64,000 bases of DNA from Solirubrobacter sp963837485 (GCA_963837485.1 CAWINP010000027.1:186001-250000); one strand, 5' to 3'; positions 14,995 through 24,702 are shown, counted from the stretch's first letter. Notes: generated by a model from the letters alone, not told the origin. Numbers and translations are program-made.

Positions 14995-16497
14995 CTAGGT
15001 GCCGAGCACGTAACGAGGCAGTGTGAAGGTCTCCATCAGGCTCCGGCCGGACGCCAGATGACGCACCACCGTCTGGAAGCGGAACGTGTACACGCGGTCC
15101 TTCGCCGGGCCCTTGAGCGTGACGCTGAAGCGACCGGTCGAGTCGGGGGTTACACGGGCGATCGTAGTCATGGTGCCGCACGAGACCCGGCGCTTGATCG
15201 CGATCGGCCGCACCGGCGTGGCGAGCGGGAGCGCGACCTGTCCGACCAGCCGCACCCTCCGATGTCCGAGCGCCTTCGCCGACGTCATCACCATCCGCCG
15301 CTCGAGCTTGAGGTTGAGCGAGTGCTCCTTTCCGATCGTGGCCATGTAGCGCGCGAGGTTGGTGTGGCGGATCGAGGCCGGCGGCAGCGGGAGGCTCACG
15401 TGGAACAACCCGCTCTTGGCCACCTTCGGCCGGGCCACGGTGTGCTTGTCCCAGTTGGAGACGATGCGCACGCGCTTGCCGGCGAAGCGGCGCGGGTCGG
15501 CGGCGCCGTCGAGCACGACGCGGTTGCCGCGCTGGAGGACGTCGATCAGCGTGATCCGGCGCGTCGTGCAGCGGCTGTCACGGCCGAGGCCGAGCGCGGC
15601 GGCGGCGACCGAGCCGCAGCTGACGCCGGTCGCGTCCACGGTCGCCTCGCCGATCACGGCGTCGAGGATCGTCGTGGTGCCGCCCGAGAGGACGACGTGA
15701 AGCGCCCGGCGTGTGAGGCGGTCGCCGCTGCGGACCTGCTCGCCCGGCGTCACCTTCACGTGCACCTCGGCCGGCGGGACCGCGATCGCCGGCAGCGCGT
15801 CGAGCACCGGCTGCAGCGCGAGCTGCAGCGCGGTCAGGTCGGCGGTCGGCGCGATCACCTTCGAGATGTCGATGTTCGACGGGTCCAGCGACTGCGAGTC
15901 GACCGCCTGCAGCACGCGGTCGACCTCCTCGTCGACCGGGAGCTTGAAGCCGAGCACCGAGAGCGATGCGACGCTCGAGCTGCCGGTCAGCGACGGGTTG
16001 CCCGAGCTGCAGCGCGCGGTCGTCTCGGCCTTCAGCGCCGAGGCGTGCAGCAGCGGGCCGGTGGGCTGGACGAGCGCGTTGAGCGCGGGGCGGATGTCCA
16101 CCGTGCCGATGCCGGGGACGTTGAATACGCCGCCGCCCGGGAGCGCCGACAGGTCGGGTGCCGGGATGCCGGGGAGCAGCGACGTCAGAGTGAGGTCGCC
16201 GATGCCGGCCGATGCGGTCGCGACCTGCGAGAGCGGGTCTGAGCCGGTGAGGCCGGTGTGGGCGAATACGCCGCCGCCGGTGAGCGGGAGCGGCGTAGCG
16301 GGGAGGCCGCCGCCGAAGTCGGCCGGGACGCAGGTCGTGTTGCCAGCATTGGCCGGTGCAGGCTCCTGGGGGGCGAGACCCGCGAGCGCCAGCCGGAGCG
16401 CGCTGGCCTCGCAGTTCAACGACGCGGCGTGAGCCGAAGATGGGGCGGTCAGCGCCGCTAGGGCGGCGGCGCAGACGAGGAGAAGGCCGCGATACAC
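14995..16497 (-). CDS. secreted protein of unknown function
   Basis: A 500-residue protein with a clear signal peptide (MYRGLLLVCAAALAALTAPSSAHA, cleavage after about residue 24). The mature part has several Cys residues (NCEAS, NTTCVP, TARCSS, GVSCGS, DSRCTT), which suggests disulfides. Two beta-rich C-terminal segments (VRIVSNWDKHTVARP and VRPIAIKRRVSCGTMTTIARVTPDSTGRFSVTL) look like tandem Ig-like or carboxypeptidase-regulatory-like folds. I do not recognise a family. It ends 22 bases upstream of pyk, in the same direction. Confidence 0.65.
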   Translation of the reverse strand: MYRGLLLVCAAALAALTAPSSAHAASLNCEASALRLALAGLAPQEPAPANAGNTTCVPADFGGGLPATPLPLTGGGVFAHTGLTGSDPLSQVATASAGIGDLTLTSLLPGIPAPDLSALPGGGVFNVPGIGTVDIRPALNALVQPTGPLLHASALKAETTARCSSGNPSLTGSSSVASLSVLGFKLPVDEEVDRVLQAVDSQSLDPSNIDISKVIAPTADLTALQLALQPVLDALPAIAVPPAEVHVKVTPGEQVRSGDRLTRRALHVVLSGGTTTILDAVIGEATVDATGVSCGSVAAAALGLGRDSRCTTRRITLIDVLQRGNRVVLDGAADPRRFAGKRVRIVSNWDKHTVARPKVAKSGLFHVSLPLPPASIRHTNLARYMATIGKEHSLNLKLERRMVMTSAKALGHRRVRLVGQVALPLATPVRPIAIKRRVSCGTMTTIARVTPDSTGRFSVTLKGPAKDRVYTFRFQTVVRHLASGRSLMETFTLPRYVLGT

Positions 16498-16521
16498 GGT
16501 GTTGCTTGTACCAACGCCGTG

Positions 16522-17328
16522 TCAGTGCGTGCGCCGGTTCACCAGCTCCTCGGAGCGCCGCCAGAGCTCGGCGGCGAGCATGTCGTCCTGCGCCGCCGCG
16601 CTCGGCGTGCGCACCTTCTCGTCCACCACGTACACGCCGTCGAGCGCGGCCGCCTCGTCGCTGAGCGCGAGCCAGACGAGCGAGCGCGATCCGCGCTCGG
16701 GCGAGCGCAGGAACGGCGCGATCGCGGTGAGGGCGGCCCGGTACAGCACGCCGTCGTTCTTGCCGAAGCCGGTGCGCACGGTGCCCGGGTGAAAGCACGT
16801 CGCGGTCACGTCCGGCTCGCGCTTGGCGAGCTCGTGCGTGAAGAGGATGTTGCAGAGCTTCGTCGTGCCGTACGTCCGCATCGGCGCGAACGAGCGCTCC
16901 CACTGCAGGTCGTCGAGGTCCAGCGCGCCGGCCTGGTGCGCGTCGCTGGCCGTGGTCACCACGCGCCCGCGGCTCTCGCGCAGGCGGGGGAGCAGGAGCT
17001 CCGTGAGCAGGAACGGCGAGAGATGGTTCAGCGCGAACGTGCGCTCGTAGCCGTCGGCGGTCAGGTGGCGCGACGTGAACAGCGCGCCGGCGTTGTTGGC
17101 GAGCACGTCGATCCGCTCGTAGCGCTCCAGCAACTCGTCCGCGAGCCGGCGGACCTCGTCGAGGCTCGACAGGTCGGCGACGTGCTCGTGCATCACGCCG
17201 CCCGCCGTCTCCTTGACGCGCGCCGGATCGCGGCCGACGATCGCGACCTCCGCCCCGCGCTTGACCAGCTCGGTCGCCGCCGCGCGGCCGATCCCGCGGG
17301 TCGCGCCGGTGAGCACCACGACGGGCAT
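16522..17328 (-). CDS. short-chain dehydrogenase/reductase
   Basis: A 268-residue NAD(P)-dependent oxidoreductase. The cofactor loop TGATRGIG is at residues 7-14, NNAGAL near 79, and the catalytic YxxxK as YGTTK near 155, with TTASDAH supplying the Ser position. The layout resembles retinol-dehydrogenase-like SDRs (FALNHLSPFLLTELLLPRL, CFHPGTVRTGFGKN). The substrate is unknown. The region just upstream (17344-17392) is an exact fragment of the M29 aminopeptidase gene rather than an ordinary promoter. Confidence 0.85.
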   Translation of the reverse strand: MPVVVLTGATRGIGRAAATELVKRGAEVAIVGRDPARVKETAGGVMHEHVADLSSLDEVRRLADELLERYERIDVLANNAGALFTSRHLTADGYERTFALNHLSPFLLTELLLPRLRESRGRVVTTASDAHQAGALDLDDLQWERSFAPMRTYGTTKLCNILFTHELAKREPDVTATCFHPGTVRTGFGKNDGVLYRAALTAIAPFLRSPERGSRSLVWLALSDEAAALDGVYVVDEKVRTPSAAAQDDMLAAELWRRSEELVNRRTH

Positions 17329-17343
17329 CGCTCAAGGATCGCA

Positions 17344-17392
17344 GCAGGTCGCAGATCAGGTCCCAGTGGACGGCGGACTCGTTGAGCCCGCC
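17344..17392 (-). pseudogene. 49-base exact fragment of the M29 aminopeptidase gene (part B)
   Basis: Identical to 24814-24862 in the intact aminopeptidase gene, same orientation. On the minus strand it encodes GLNESAVHWDLICDL, a conserved C-terminal motif of M29 enzymes. Homology stops abruptly at both sides. The adjoining piece of the gene appears 2.06 kb away at 19451. Confidence 0.8.
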
Positions 17393-17475
17393 AACGGCTC
17401 GCTACCGGCGACTTCCCGACCATCGGTGATCGAGCGCGACGGCAGCTATGCGCATTCGCGGCGCCCGTGCGTGCG

Positions 17476-19206
17476 TCAGTTGCCGGAGGCCAGTGACGGG
17501 TCGGGCGTGTGGCGCAGCGTGATCGTGGTCTGCTCGTGCAGCGTCCCCGAGGAGCTGTAGATCGGGCTGCCGCCGGTCAGGTGCCCGACGACGTCGCCCT
17601 CGCTGTACGGCACGTCGCGGTCGAGCGTGAGCGTGCCCACGACATCGCCGCCGCCGGGCGCCCAGCGCCCGAGCATGTACCAAGTCCGGCCGTCGGCGCC
17701 GGGCGCGGCTTCGAGCTGGTGCGCGACCCGCCACGCGTCGGAGAAGAACCTGTTGAACGGGGTGCTCGTGAGGAACCCGTTCACCTCGCCCTGCATCTGG
17801 ATCAGCGGCGAGCCCGCTACGAGCGCGACGCTGCGCACGCGCGCGTTTGGAACCTGCACGCCGACAGGGTCATCCCACAGCACGTCCGGCTGGAAGCGCA
17901 ACTGGCCCGGGCTGTTGTTGCTGAGGATCGTGTAGGTGCTCGGGTCGCTCCAGATCGACCCGGGCCCGCATTGCGCCTCGCCGGGCAGGTCATAGCTGGC
18001 CGACTGCGCCGTCAGGCTGCCGGTGCCCTCCGGGCGCACGGCGGTCCCGTTGGCGGGCTGGCTGCTGATCGCGCTGCCCTGCACGGCGATCGCCTGGGAC
18101 CCGGGCAGCGGGTCCTGGCAGTCGTACGCCCGCAACGCGAACGCGTCGGTGAAGCTGCTGGAGAACTCCAGCGTGTAGCGCTGGCAGCGATAGACGTCGC
18201 GCAGTGCGGTCTCGAAGCTGACCTCGGTGCGGCCGATCAGGGAGAGCTCGCGAGCGATGCTGAGGATGCGTTGCGCCTGCCCGGGCTGGTGGTCGGTAAC
18301 GCAGCGGCGCTTGGCCTGCCTGTAGAGGTTGTCGAACACGCGCGGGACAGAGCGGCGCATCGCCGCGGCGAGCTTCTCCAGTTCACGGGCGAGCTGCTTG
18401 TCGTGCGTGCGCGGCGGCGTGAACTGGAAGACGCCACCGTTTGTGACGCCGAGCAGCGCGAGCGGGCGCTCCAGGCCGATCGCGCGACCGATCGCCTCGA
18501 CGGCGATCGTGTCGTCGGTCTCGGCGCGCTTGAGCAGCGCGGCGAGCACCCGATACTGGGGCAGCGCCCACTCGGCCAGCAACTCCTGGAACTCCTGGGA
18601 GTCCAGGTCGCCGTGCCCGTTGATGAACGTCGCGAGGTTGCTTTCGCTGCGGGCGACCGGATCGGCGGGCGTGTGCGCGGCGAGCGCGTGCTGCTCGGCG
18701 GGCGTGGCCTGCCCGACGGCGTAGCCGGAGAAGTGCGTCAGCGCGAGCTTGATCTTGGCCGAGCGCGCGGCCGGGTACAGGTGGGCGTCGCGGCCGGCCG
18801 CCAGCCACGCCACGGCGGCGCGGCGCGATCGCGCCATCGGCCGCTTGGGTGTGACCGTCAGCGTCGCGCCGCGCAGCAACCGCAGCCCATCCGGGGCGAG
18901 GGCGACGGCGGCGGCCGGCTGACGCTTGAACGGAAGCCCACGCAGGCGGCTGACGGCGGTCATCGTGACCGGCGTGTCCTGGGCGATCGAGTTCGCCGGG
19001 ATGGTCAGCGTCACGCGTGCGCCGCTGGCTGTGCGGACCGTCAGGGTGCCGCCCTTTGTCCCGATGGTGGCGCTCGCCACCCGCGTCGAGAGCGTGGGCT
19101 TGACGGTCAGCGGGCCGCGCTTGCCCGCGGCGAACGCCGGGTTCGCCCAAGCCGCCGCGGCAAGCACGGTGAGCGCCGCGTAGAGCGGAACCTTCCCCAG
19201 CGACAT
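17476..19206 (-). CDS. secreted ZU5-like domain protein
   Basis: A 576-residue exported protein. The signal peptide is MSLGKVPLYAALTVLAAAAWANPAFA. Residues 45-105 (GTKGGTLTVRTASGARVTLTIPANSIAQDTPVTMTAV) match a ZU5-like domain, often found in surface proteins. A helical middle (about 190-340) and a beta-rich C-terminus with four Cys follow, none recognised. The start is supported by AGGAGGT seven bases before the ATG at 19206. The gene fills a 2.06 kb segment that interrupts an aminopeptidase gene fragment, so it may have arrived by insertion. Confidence 0.65.
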   Translation of the reverse strand: MSLGKVPLYAALTVLAAAAWANPAFAAGKRGPLTVKPTLSTRVASATIGTKGGTLTVRTASGARVTLTIPANSIAQDTPVTMTAVSRLRGLPFKRQPAAAVALAPDGLRLLRGATLTVTPKRPMARSRRAAVAWLAAGRDAHLYPAARSAKIKLALTHFSGYAVGQATPAEQHALAAHTPADPVARSESNLATFINGHGDLDSQEFQELLAEWALPQYRVLAALLKRAETDDTIAVEAIGRAIGLERPLALLGVTNGGVFQFTPPRTHDKQLARELEKLAAAMRRSVPRVFDNLYRQAKRRCVTDHQPGQAQRILSIARELSLIGRTEVSFETALRDVYRCQRYTLEFSSSFTDAFALRAYDCQDPLPGSQAIAVQGSAISSQPANGTAVRPEGTGSLTAQSASYDLPGEAQCGPGSIWSDPSTYTILSNNSPGQLRFQPDVLWDDPVGVQVPNARVRSVALVAGSPLIQMQGEVNGFLTSTPFNRFFSDAWRVAHQLEAAPGADGRTWYMLGRWAPGGGDVVGTLTLDRDVPYSEGDVVGHLTGGSPIYSSSGTLHEQTTITLRHTPDPSLASGN

Positions 19207-19554
19207 GATCGACCTCCTGTTGCATGTCCGACGCGCGGGCCAGCAGCGAGCTGGCGGCGGCTGCGCGACTGTGAGCATCACCGTAGACGCGCCAAGTTGC
19301 GGCACCATCCGTGCTCGGCCGCAGTCTCGGCGCGGAAGAACCGGCAGGTGCGGGGCGGCCCGCGATCATGTCCTGGTTGTGCCCCGCGGGTAGGACTGGG
19401 GCTGCCGCTCAGGCATGCCGGCGCGGCGTGCGAGCGGCGCCGGCAAGGCCGCCGGTCTCGGGATACGAGCGACCCAGAGCGAGGTGGACGGCCGGCTCGC
19501 GTTGGCGGGCGCGCGAGCGCCGGTTCGCCTGTACGCGACGTGATGGACACCCCG
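19207..19554. other. gene-free stretch holding the second aminopeptidase fragment
   Basis: No gene is supported between the ZU5-like gene start and the ABC permease terminator. It contains the leader of the ZU5-like gene, the right boundary of the 2.06 kb insertion-like segment (about 19448), and the 41-base aminopeptidase fragment at 19451-19491. Confidence 0.5.
19451..19491 (-). pseudogene. 41-base exact fragment of the M29 aminopeptidase gene (part A)
   Basis: Identical to 24860-24900 in the intact gene. It encodes VHLALGRSYPETGG, which in the intact protein directly precedes the sequence carried by the fragment at 17344. The five bases CCGCC are present at both break points (17388-17392 and 19449-19453), as expected of a target-site duplication or a microhomology joint. 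Confidence 0.8.
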
Positions 19555-19580
19555 CGCCGGCGGCCCCGGTGCCGCCGGCG
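19555..19580 (-). terminator. GC-rich hairpin after the ABC permease gene
   Basis: Perfect 10-base stem, CGCCGGCGGC (19555-19564) with GCCGCCGGCG (19571-19580), and a 6-base loop, 16 bases downstream of the permease stop. There is no U-tract, as is common in high-GC actinobacteria. Confidence 0.5.
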
Positions 19581-19595
19581 TGAGTGTGGTGGGTT

Positions 19596-21956
19596 TCAGG
19601 CGTAGCGCAGGGCTTCGCCGGGCTTGAAGCGCACGGCGCGGCGCAGCGGCGCGAGCAGCACCAGCAGCGCGAGGATCACGGTGCCGACCAGGGTCATCGC
19701 CAGGTTGGCGGTGGGGTAGGTGAACGTGAGGTCGAGCTTGGTGGCGGATTCGGTGAGCTTGATCATGCCGTAGGCGAGCGCGTAGCCGGCGCCGACGCCG
19801 ATCAGCCAGCCGAGGGCCGCGATCACCAGCCCTTCGGTGGCGAAGATGCGGCGGATGTCGCGTGCCCGGGCGCCGACGCAGCGCAGCATCCCGATCTCGC
19901 GGGTGCGCTCCAGGATGCCCATGGTGATGGCGTTGACCAGGCCGACCATGCTGATGGCCACGATGACCAGCCCGAGGATGGTGATCGAGCGGGTGATGCT
20001 GGCGTTCGCGGCGACGTTGTCGGCCTTCTGGTCGTACCACACGCGCGTGGCGATCGGGGTCCCGTGTCCGCCCAGGGTGTCCTCCAGGCGCGTGGACAGC
20101 CGGTCGATGAACGCGTGGTTCGGCGACGTGCTGCGGATCCAGTAGGTGTTGACCTCGCCCGGCGCGTGAAGGGCGTTCTGGAGGGTCTTGATCGGCATGT
20201 AGAGCTGTCCGGGTTCGCCGGGCTCCCAGAGCGTGCCGATGATGCGCAGGCGCGCCGGGCCGGCGGCCGTCTGAGCGGTGATGGTGTCACCGATCTTCGC
20301 GCCGGTCTTGGCGGCGACCCCGCTGCCGAGGACGGCGACGTTGGTGCCGTGCGCGGCCTCGGCGGGCGTATACCAGCGGCCGCCGGTGATGCGCAGGCGC
20401 ATCCACGGCCGGTTGACCAGACCAAGCAGGCCGGCGTCGTTGCCGGCGATCTTGGCGGCGTTCTGGACCACCGGTTGAATGGCCTGCACACCGGGGATCG
20501 AGCGCAACGCATGTTGCGCCTGCGGGGTGAACGGCCGCGAGTCGTAGGTGCCGGCCCAGACATCGAGGTGGGTGTCGTCGTAGTAGTCGCGCGTGAGGTT
20601 GCCGACGGAGGCGCCCAGCGACAGCAGGGCGAGCAGCGTCGCGACCGCGAACCCGACCTGCACGGCCGTGGCGAGCGTCCGCCGCTTGCGCCGCCCCACG
20701 CTGCGCAAGCCGATCTGCGCGCTGCGCGGGAGCGACACGCGGCGCAACAGCGCGTCCAGGCGCCCCTGCGGGCCGACCGCCGAGCCGGTGGCCTGCAAGG
20801 CCTCACGGACGGGCAGCCGCGCCGCACGGCGGATCGCCGGCCAAGCGGCCAACGGCGGCCCCACCAGCCCCACCAGGATGCTTGCCAGCAGCACGGCGCC
20901 GTCGACGTGCACGCCCGCGTCGATGCCGAAGAACGCCGTCCCGAAATAGCCGACGATCACGTTGGCGAGCACGACCCCCAGCAGCACCCCCAGTGCCGCT
21001 CCGAGCGCGCCCAGCATCAGCGCCGTGCGTCGATAGATCCGCCCGATCTGCCGGCGCGACCCGCCGACCGCCTTCATCGCGGCGATCTCCGAGGTCTGCT
21101 CGCCGATCAGCGTGGACATCGTGTTCGACAGCAGCACCAGTGCGGACAGCAGCGCCAGCAGCGTGACCGCCGTCATGACGCTGGCGATCTGCTCGAAGAC
21201 GTCCTTGCCCGGATAGTCACCGCCCTTGCGCACCGCCGGCAGCTGGGAGAACCCGGTGAAGCCCTCCGCGCTGCGCAACTCGGCGCGCACCGCCGCGACC
21301 GTGCGATCGGCGGCGGCCCGCCCGGAGTCGCGCAGCCGCAGCCCGAAGTACGTGTAGCCACGCGTGCCGCTGAGCGCGGCCACGGTGGCCGGCGACGCGT
21401 AGAACGTCGCGGTGTCCTCGCCGGAGACCAGCGCGCCGCCGTAGAGGTTGCGTGCCTTGCCGCTCACCGGCAGCGCTCGCACGCGCCCGCCGGCGGCGAC
21501 CACGCGCACCGTGGTGCCGTCGAACTTGCCCTTGGACGCGTTCTGGTTGTCGCTCAACACCGCGCCGGGGGCGAGGACCGCGCCCGACATCGGCGTGACG
21601 ACATCGGCCTGCTGGTGCTTGAAGTCCGGGACGCCGATCAGCAGCGCGCGCTGACGGCGCGCGCCAACGTAGATGTGCGTCGAGAACTGGGTCTTGGCCC
21701 CGACGCCTGCGACGTTGGGCAGCGCCGAGAGTCGCTTCAGCTGCGCGTCAGACAGCACGAGCGGCTTGGTCTGGAGCGTGAGATCGGCGAGCTTGTTGGC
21801 GGCGATCTCGCGGTCCATGGCCTGCTGCATCAGCCCAGGGACAGCGAAGATCCCGACACTGGCCACCGCCAGCGCCAGCGTCAGGACGGTGAAGAACGCG
21901 CGCGCCTTGCGGCGCGTCAAGTCCGTGACGGACTTGCGAACGAGCGTGGACGCCAT
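19596..21956 (-). CDS. FtsX-type ABC transporter permease (MacB/LolC-like)
   Basis: A 786-residue membrane protein with two FtsX repeats. Each has an N-terminal helix, a large extracytoplasmic domain, and three helices: TAVTLLALLSALVLLSNTMSTLIGEQTSEIAAMKAVGGSRRQI near 275 and TILGLVIVAISMVGLVNAITMGILERTREIGMLRCVGARARDI near 665. The motif EIxMLRxVGA, which couples to the ATPase, appears in both. Such MacB-like exporters move peptides, lipids or lipoproteins, or transmit force. AGGAGG sits five bases before the ATG at 21956, preferred over the GTG at 21959. The ATPase gene ends 10 bases upstream. Confidence 0.9.
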   Translation of the reverse strand: MASTLVRKSVTDLTRRKARAFFTVLTLALAVASVGIFAVPGLMQQAMDREIAANKLADLTLQTKPLVLSDAQLKRLSALPNVAGVGAKTQFSTHIYVGARRQRALLIGVPDFKHQQADVVTPMSGAVLAPGAVLSDNQNASKGKFDGTTVRVVAAGGRVRALPVSGKARNLYGGALVSGEDTATFYASPATVAALSGTRGYTYFGLRLRDSGRAAADRTVAAVRAELRSAEGFTGFSQLPAVRKGGDYPGKDVFEQIASVMTAVTLLALLSALVLLSNTMSTLIGEQTSEIAAMKAVGGSRRQIGRIYRRTALMLGALGAALGVLLGVVLANVIVGYFGTAFFGIDAGVHVDGAVLLASILVGLVGPPLAAWPAIRRAARLPVREALQATGSAVGPQGRLDALLRRVSLPRSAQIGLRSVGRRKRRTLATAVQVGFAVATLLALLSLGASVGNLTRDYYDDTHLDVWAGTYDSRPFTPQAQHALRSIPGVQAIQPVVQNAAKIAGNDAGLLGLVNRPWMRLRITGGRWYTPAEAAHGTNVAVLGSGVAAKTGAKIGDTITAQTAAGPARLRIIGTLWEPGEPGQLYMPIKTLQNALHAPGEVNTYWIRSTSPNHAFIDRLSTRLEDTLGGHGTPIATRVWYDQKADNVAANASITRSITILGLVIVAISMVGLVNAITMGILERTREIGMLRCVGARARDIRRIFATEGLVIAALGWLIGVGAGYALAYGMIKLTESATKLDLTFTYPTANLAMTLVGTVILALLVLLAPLRRAVRFKPGEALRYA

Positions 21957-21966
21957 CACATCCTCC

Positions 21967-22635
21967 TCACGCCTCGACCACGAGACCGTCGCGGATGGTC
22001 ACGATGCGGTTCGCGCGTGCCGCGAGCTCGCGATCGTGCGTCACATACACCACGGTGGCGCCTTCCTCACATACGCGGGCGAGCAGCGCGAACATCTCCG
22101 ACGCCGTCTGCGTGTCAAGGTTGCCCGTCGGCTCGTCGCCGATGACCAGCGTGGGATACGACGCGAGCGCGCGCGCGATCGCGACGCGCTGCTGCTGGCC
22201 GCCCGACAGCTCGGACGGCAGATAGTCGGCGCGGTCGGCCAACCCGACCAGGTCGAGGTTGTGCAGGGCGCGGTCACGACGCTCGGCCTTATCGCCGGTG
22301 CGCGCGAAGTCCAGCGGCAGCATCGCGTTCTCCAGCGCTGTGAGCGTCGGCAGCAGCTGGAAGAACTGAAACACGACACCGACGTGGTGGCCGCGCCAGA
22401 CGGCGAGCTGCTCCTCGCTCATCTCGTGGATCTTGGCCCCGCCGACCACGACCGTGCCGGCGGTCGGCCGGTCGATGCCGGTGATCATGTTCATGATCGT
22501 CGACTTGCCGCTGCCCGACGGCCCCACGATCGCGACCATGTCACCGTCGTCGATCATCAGATCGATGCCGCGCAAGGCTGGGTATTCCAGCTTGCCGGTC
22601 TTATAGACCTTGTGCACGCCGGCGAGCTCGATCAA
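21967..22635 (-). CDS. ABC transporter ATP-binding protein (MacB/LolD family)
   Basis: A 222-residue ATPase that powers the FtsX-type permease encoded next to it. Walker A is GPSGSGKST (about 38-46), the signature is LSGGQQQRVAIARAL, Walker B is LVIGDEPTGNLD, and the H-loop is YVTHD. The insert VVFQFFQLLPTLTALEN is typical of the LolD/MacB group. The TTG at 22635 is chosen because homologous sequence begins with IELAGVHKVYK; there is no better in-frame start downstream of the hydrolase stop. It follows the hydrolase gene by 38 bases in the same direction. Confidence 0.9.
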   Translation of the reverse strand: MIELAGVHKVYKTGKLEYPALRGIDLMIDDGDMVAIVGPSGSGKSTIMNMITGIDRPTAGTVVVGGAKIHEMSEEQLAVWRGHHVGVVFQFFQLLPTLTALENAMLPLDFARTGDKAERRDRALHNLDLVGLADRADYLPSELSGGQQQRVAIARALASYPTLVIGDEPTGNLDTQTASEMFALLARVCEEGATVVYVTHDRELAARANRIVTIRDGLVVEA

Positions 22636-22673
22636 TGGTGATCCGGTTCTGGTCGGAACCGGCGCCGTGCGGG

Positions 22674-23993
22674 TCAGCGAACGCCCAACGCGCGGTCGAA
22701 GAACCCGACCACGCGTGCCTCGTACGCCCGCGGGACGGCCGACAGCCCGCCCGTGTGGCCTGCCTGCGGGATCTCCCACAACTGCACCATGCGCCCGCCG
22801 GCGCGCTGGTAGACCGGGTTGAGCTCCTCGTCGGGGTTGCCGCGGCCGCCGCGGATCAGCAGCACCGGGCGCGGCGCGATGTGCCGCATCACGTGCACCA
22901 GCCCCGTCGGCGGCGCGTGGTCGGCGAGCACGATCCCGGCTGCCGTCTCGGCGGTCATCGGCGACAGCCAGCGGAGCGCTTTCGGCACGTCGGGGAGTTG
23001 CAGCTGGTCGGCCAGCGACTGGCGGCCGGCGCCCTCGGACACCACCGCGTGCAGCCGCTGGTCCCGGGCGGCAGTCTGCAACAGCAATTCACCGCCGACC
23101 GACAGTCCCAGGCCGCCGATCCGCCGCGAGTCGACGTCGCTGCGCTGTTGCAGGAACCCGAGCGCGGCCTTGAGGTCTGGTTCGCCGCCCCAGCCGCGGG
23201 CGTTGTAGTCACCATCGCTGGCGCCCTCGCCGCGGCGGTCGACCAGCAGCACGCCATAGCCGTGACGCACGAGCATGCGGGCGTGCCGGACCGGGCCCTT
23301 GCGGCCGGGGAACACGATCACCGCGGCATGGTTGCGCGACGGCACATACCAGGCCGCCAAGCGCAGACCGTCGCTGGTCCTGAGCGTCACCTGCTGATAC
23401 GGGCGGCCGAGATCGGCGGCGGGCACCGGCGAGCGCGCCTTGTGGTTGACCACCACCGCCAGCGCGATCGGCAGCACCACGAAGTACGCACCGACCACGG
23501 CGCCCACCGTGATCACCGAGCGCCGCAGGTAGCGGCGCGGCAACGCGTCATCGCGGCGCCGCGAGCGCCACAGCACAGCGACACCGACGATCCCCAGCAC
23601 GACCCCCGCAGCCAGCGCCAGCATCGCCGTCACGTCGTCGCCGGCGAGGCGATCCACCAGCACGTGACGCAGCCCGTCGACCACCCCCGCGACGATCGCG
23701 ACCGACGCATACCCCAGCAGGACCGTCGCACGCAGGCCCGCACGCAGGCGCGGGTAGAGCACAGCGACCGCCAGCGCGGCCGCCGCCGGCACCGAGCCGC
23801 TGGCGACATGGTCCCCGATACCTGTGCCCGGCTCGGGATGCACGAAGGCGTCATCCACCACCGCCAACGCGAGCATCAGCAGCGCCCCGCGCACCACGAT
23901 GGTCTCGCGCCTACCGGCCGACGCGGCGCGCCGCGGCGGCGCCGCGCTCCGGTCCGCGCGCGACGCGGAAGCAGCAGTTGCGGTCGCGGTCAT
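22674..23993 (-). CDS. membrane-anchored alpha/beta hydrolase
   Basis: A 439-residue protein. Residues 35-190 hold about five membrane helices, the last one LPIALAVVVN. The C-terminal 240 residues are an alpha/beta-hydrolase domain: VPSRNHAAVIVFPGRKG (oxyanion strand), nucleophile elbow GLGLSVGGE (Ser near 305) and the histidine of PQAGHTGG near 418, with an Asp in LIRGGRGNPDEEL. It resembles dienelactone-hydrolase/prolyl-peptidase-like enzymes; the substrate is unknown. AGGAG precedes the ATG. It is first in an operon with the ABC exporter. Confidence 0.78.
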   Translation of the reverse strand: MTATATAASASRADRSAAPPRRAASAGRRETIVVRGALLMLALAVVDDAFVHPEPGTGIGDHVASGSVPAAAALAVAVLYPRLRAGLRATVLLGYASVAIVAGVVDGLRHVLVDRLAGDDVTAMLALAAGVVLGIVGVAVLWRSRRRDDALPRRYLRRSVITVGAVVGAYFVVLPIALAVVVNHKARSPVPAADLGRPYQQVTLRTSDGLRLAAWYVPSRNHAAVIVFPGRKGPVRHARMLVRHGYGVLLVDRRGEGASDGDYNARGWGGEPDLKAALGFLQQRSDVDSRRIGGLGLSVGGELLLQTAARDQRLHAVVSEGAGRQSLADQLQLPDVPKALRWLSPMTAETAAGIVLADHAPPTGLVHVMRHIAPRPVLLIRGGRGNPDEELNPVYQRAGGRMVQLWEIPQAGHTGGLSAVPRAYEARVVGFFDRALGVR

Positions 23994-24282
23994 GTCGAGC
24001 TCCTGGCGACGAGACGTATGGGGTGAGGCGTGCACGGCTCCAACTGATCCGGCCGGCGGCTCGACGATCACCAGCAGCGCCGGCGCTTCATCAACAGGGT
24101 TCGGCACCGGCACGTCTTGAACATCCGCCCACTCTGCGACTCTGCAGTCCGTAAACCGCCGCAGGGCTCCCCGATCGCAGCCCGCGTCCAGCGTAGTTGT
24201 CGCCTCGCCGATGTGGGGGACTGCCGATGTCCGGCGCGTGATGGCCGGGTCATCCTGCTCCGTGGAACGGAAGGAGGGTTCC

Positions 24283-24702
24283 ATGCCGCGAGCAGCTCAA
24301 CTCGCAACGCTCGCGTTCGCGGGCATGATCGTGTTCCAGGCCGCGCTGGCCGCCGGTGCACGGCTCGGCGACGCCGCGTGGGGCGGCGCCCATGCGCAGC
24401 TCACGGCCGGGCAGCGTGTCGGCAGCACGGTGAGCGTGCTCTTCTACGCGGCGGCGATCATCATCGTGCGTCGTCGCGCCGCCGGGCGGGCGGAGCGTCG
24501 CTATCGCTGGGGAACCTGGGGACTTGCCGTCGTCTTCGCCCTGGCCTCGTTGATGAACCTGGCATCCGAGAGCCGGTGGGAGAACTACCTGATGGCGCCC
24601 GTGGCGCTCGTGCTCGCGGCGCTTTGTGTGATCGTCGCGCGCACGCCGACCGATCAGCGCAGGCGCACGGAGGATCCCCCGGCGACCGTCGCGCACGCCT
24701 GA
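24283..24702 (+). CDS. small four-helix membrane protein
   Basis: A 139-residue hydrophobic protein with about four membrane helices (10-30, 49-66, 83-100 and 107-126) and a polar C-terminal tail. No family recognised. The start is well supported by AAGGAGGG six bases before the ATG. It runs towards the aminopeptidase gene and ends 43 bases from its stop. The 289 bases upstream, between it and the divergent hydrolase gene, contain no gene that I can support and presumably hold both promoters. Confidence 0.65.
   Translation: MPRAAQLATLAFAGMIVFQAALAAGARLGDAAWGGAHAQLTAGQRVGSTVSVLFYAAAIIIVRRRAAGRAERRYRWGTWGLAVVFALASLMNLASESRWENYLMAPVALVLAALCVIVARTPTDQRRRTEDPPATVAHA

Noticed and set aside
17393..19448. 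The 2.06 kb segment as a classical insertion sequence
   Set aside because: It encodes a secreted ZU5-like protein, not a transposase, and its ends show no convincing terminal inverted repeats. It is reported only as insertion-like.
22636..22779. Longer N-terminus of the ABC ATPase starting at 22779
   Set aside because: The extra residues overlap the hydrolase coding sequence in another frame and are unlike ATPase N-termini; TTG at 22635 fits the family.
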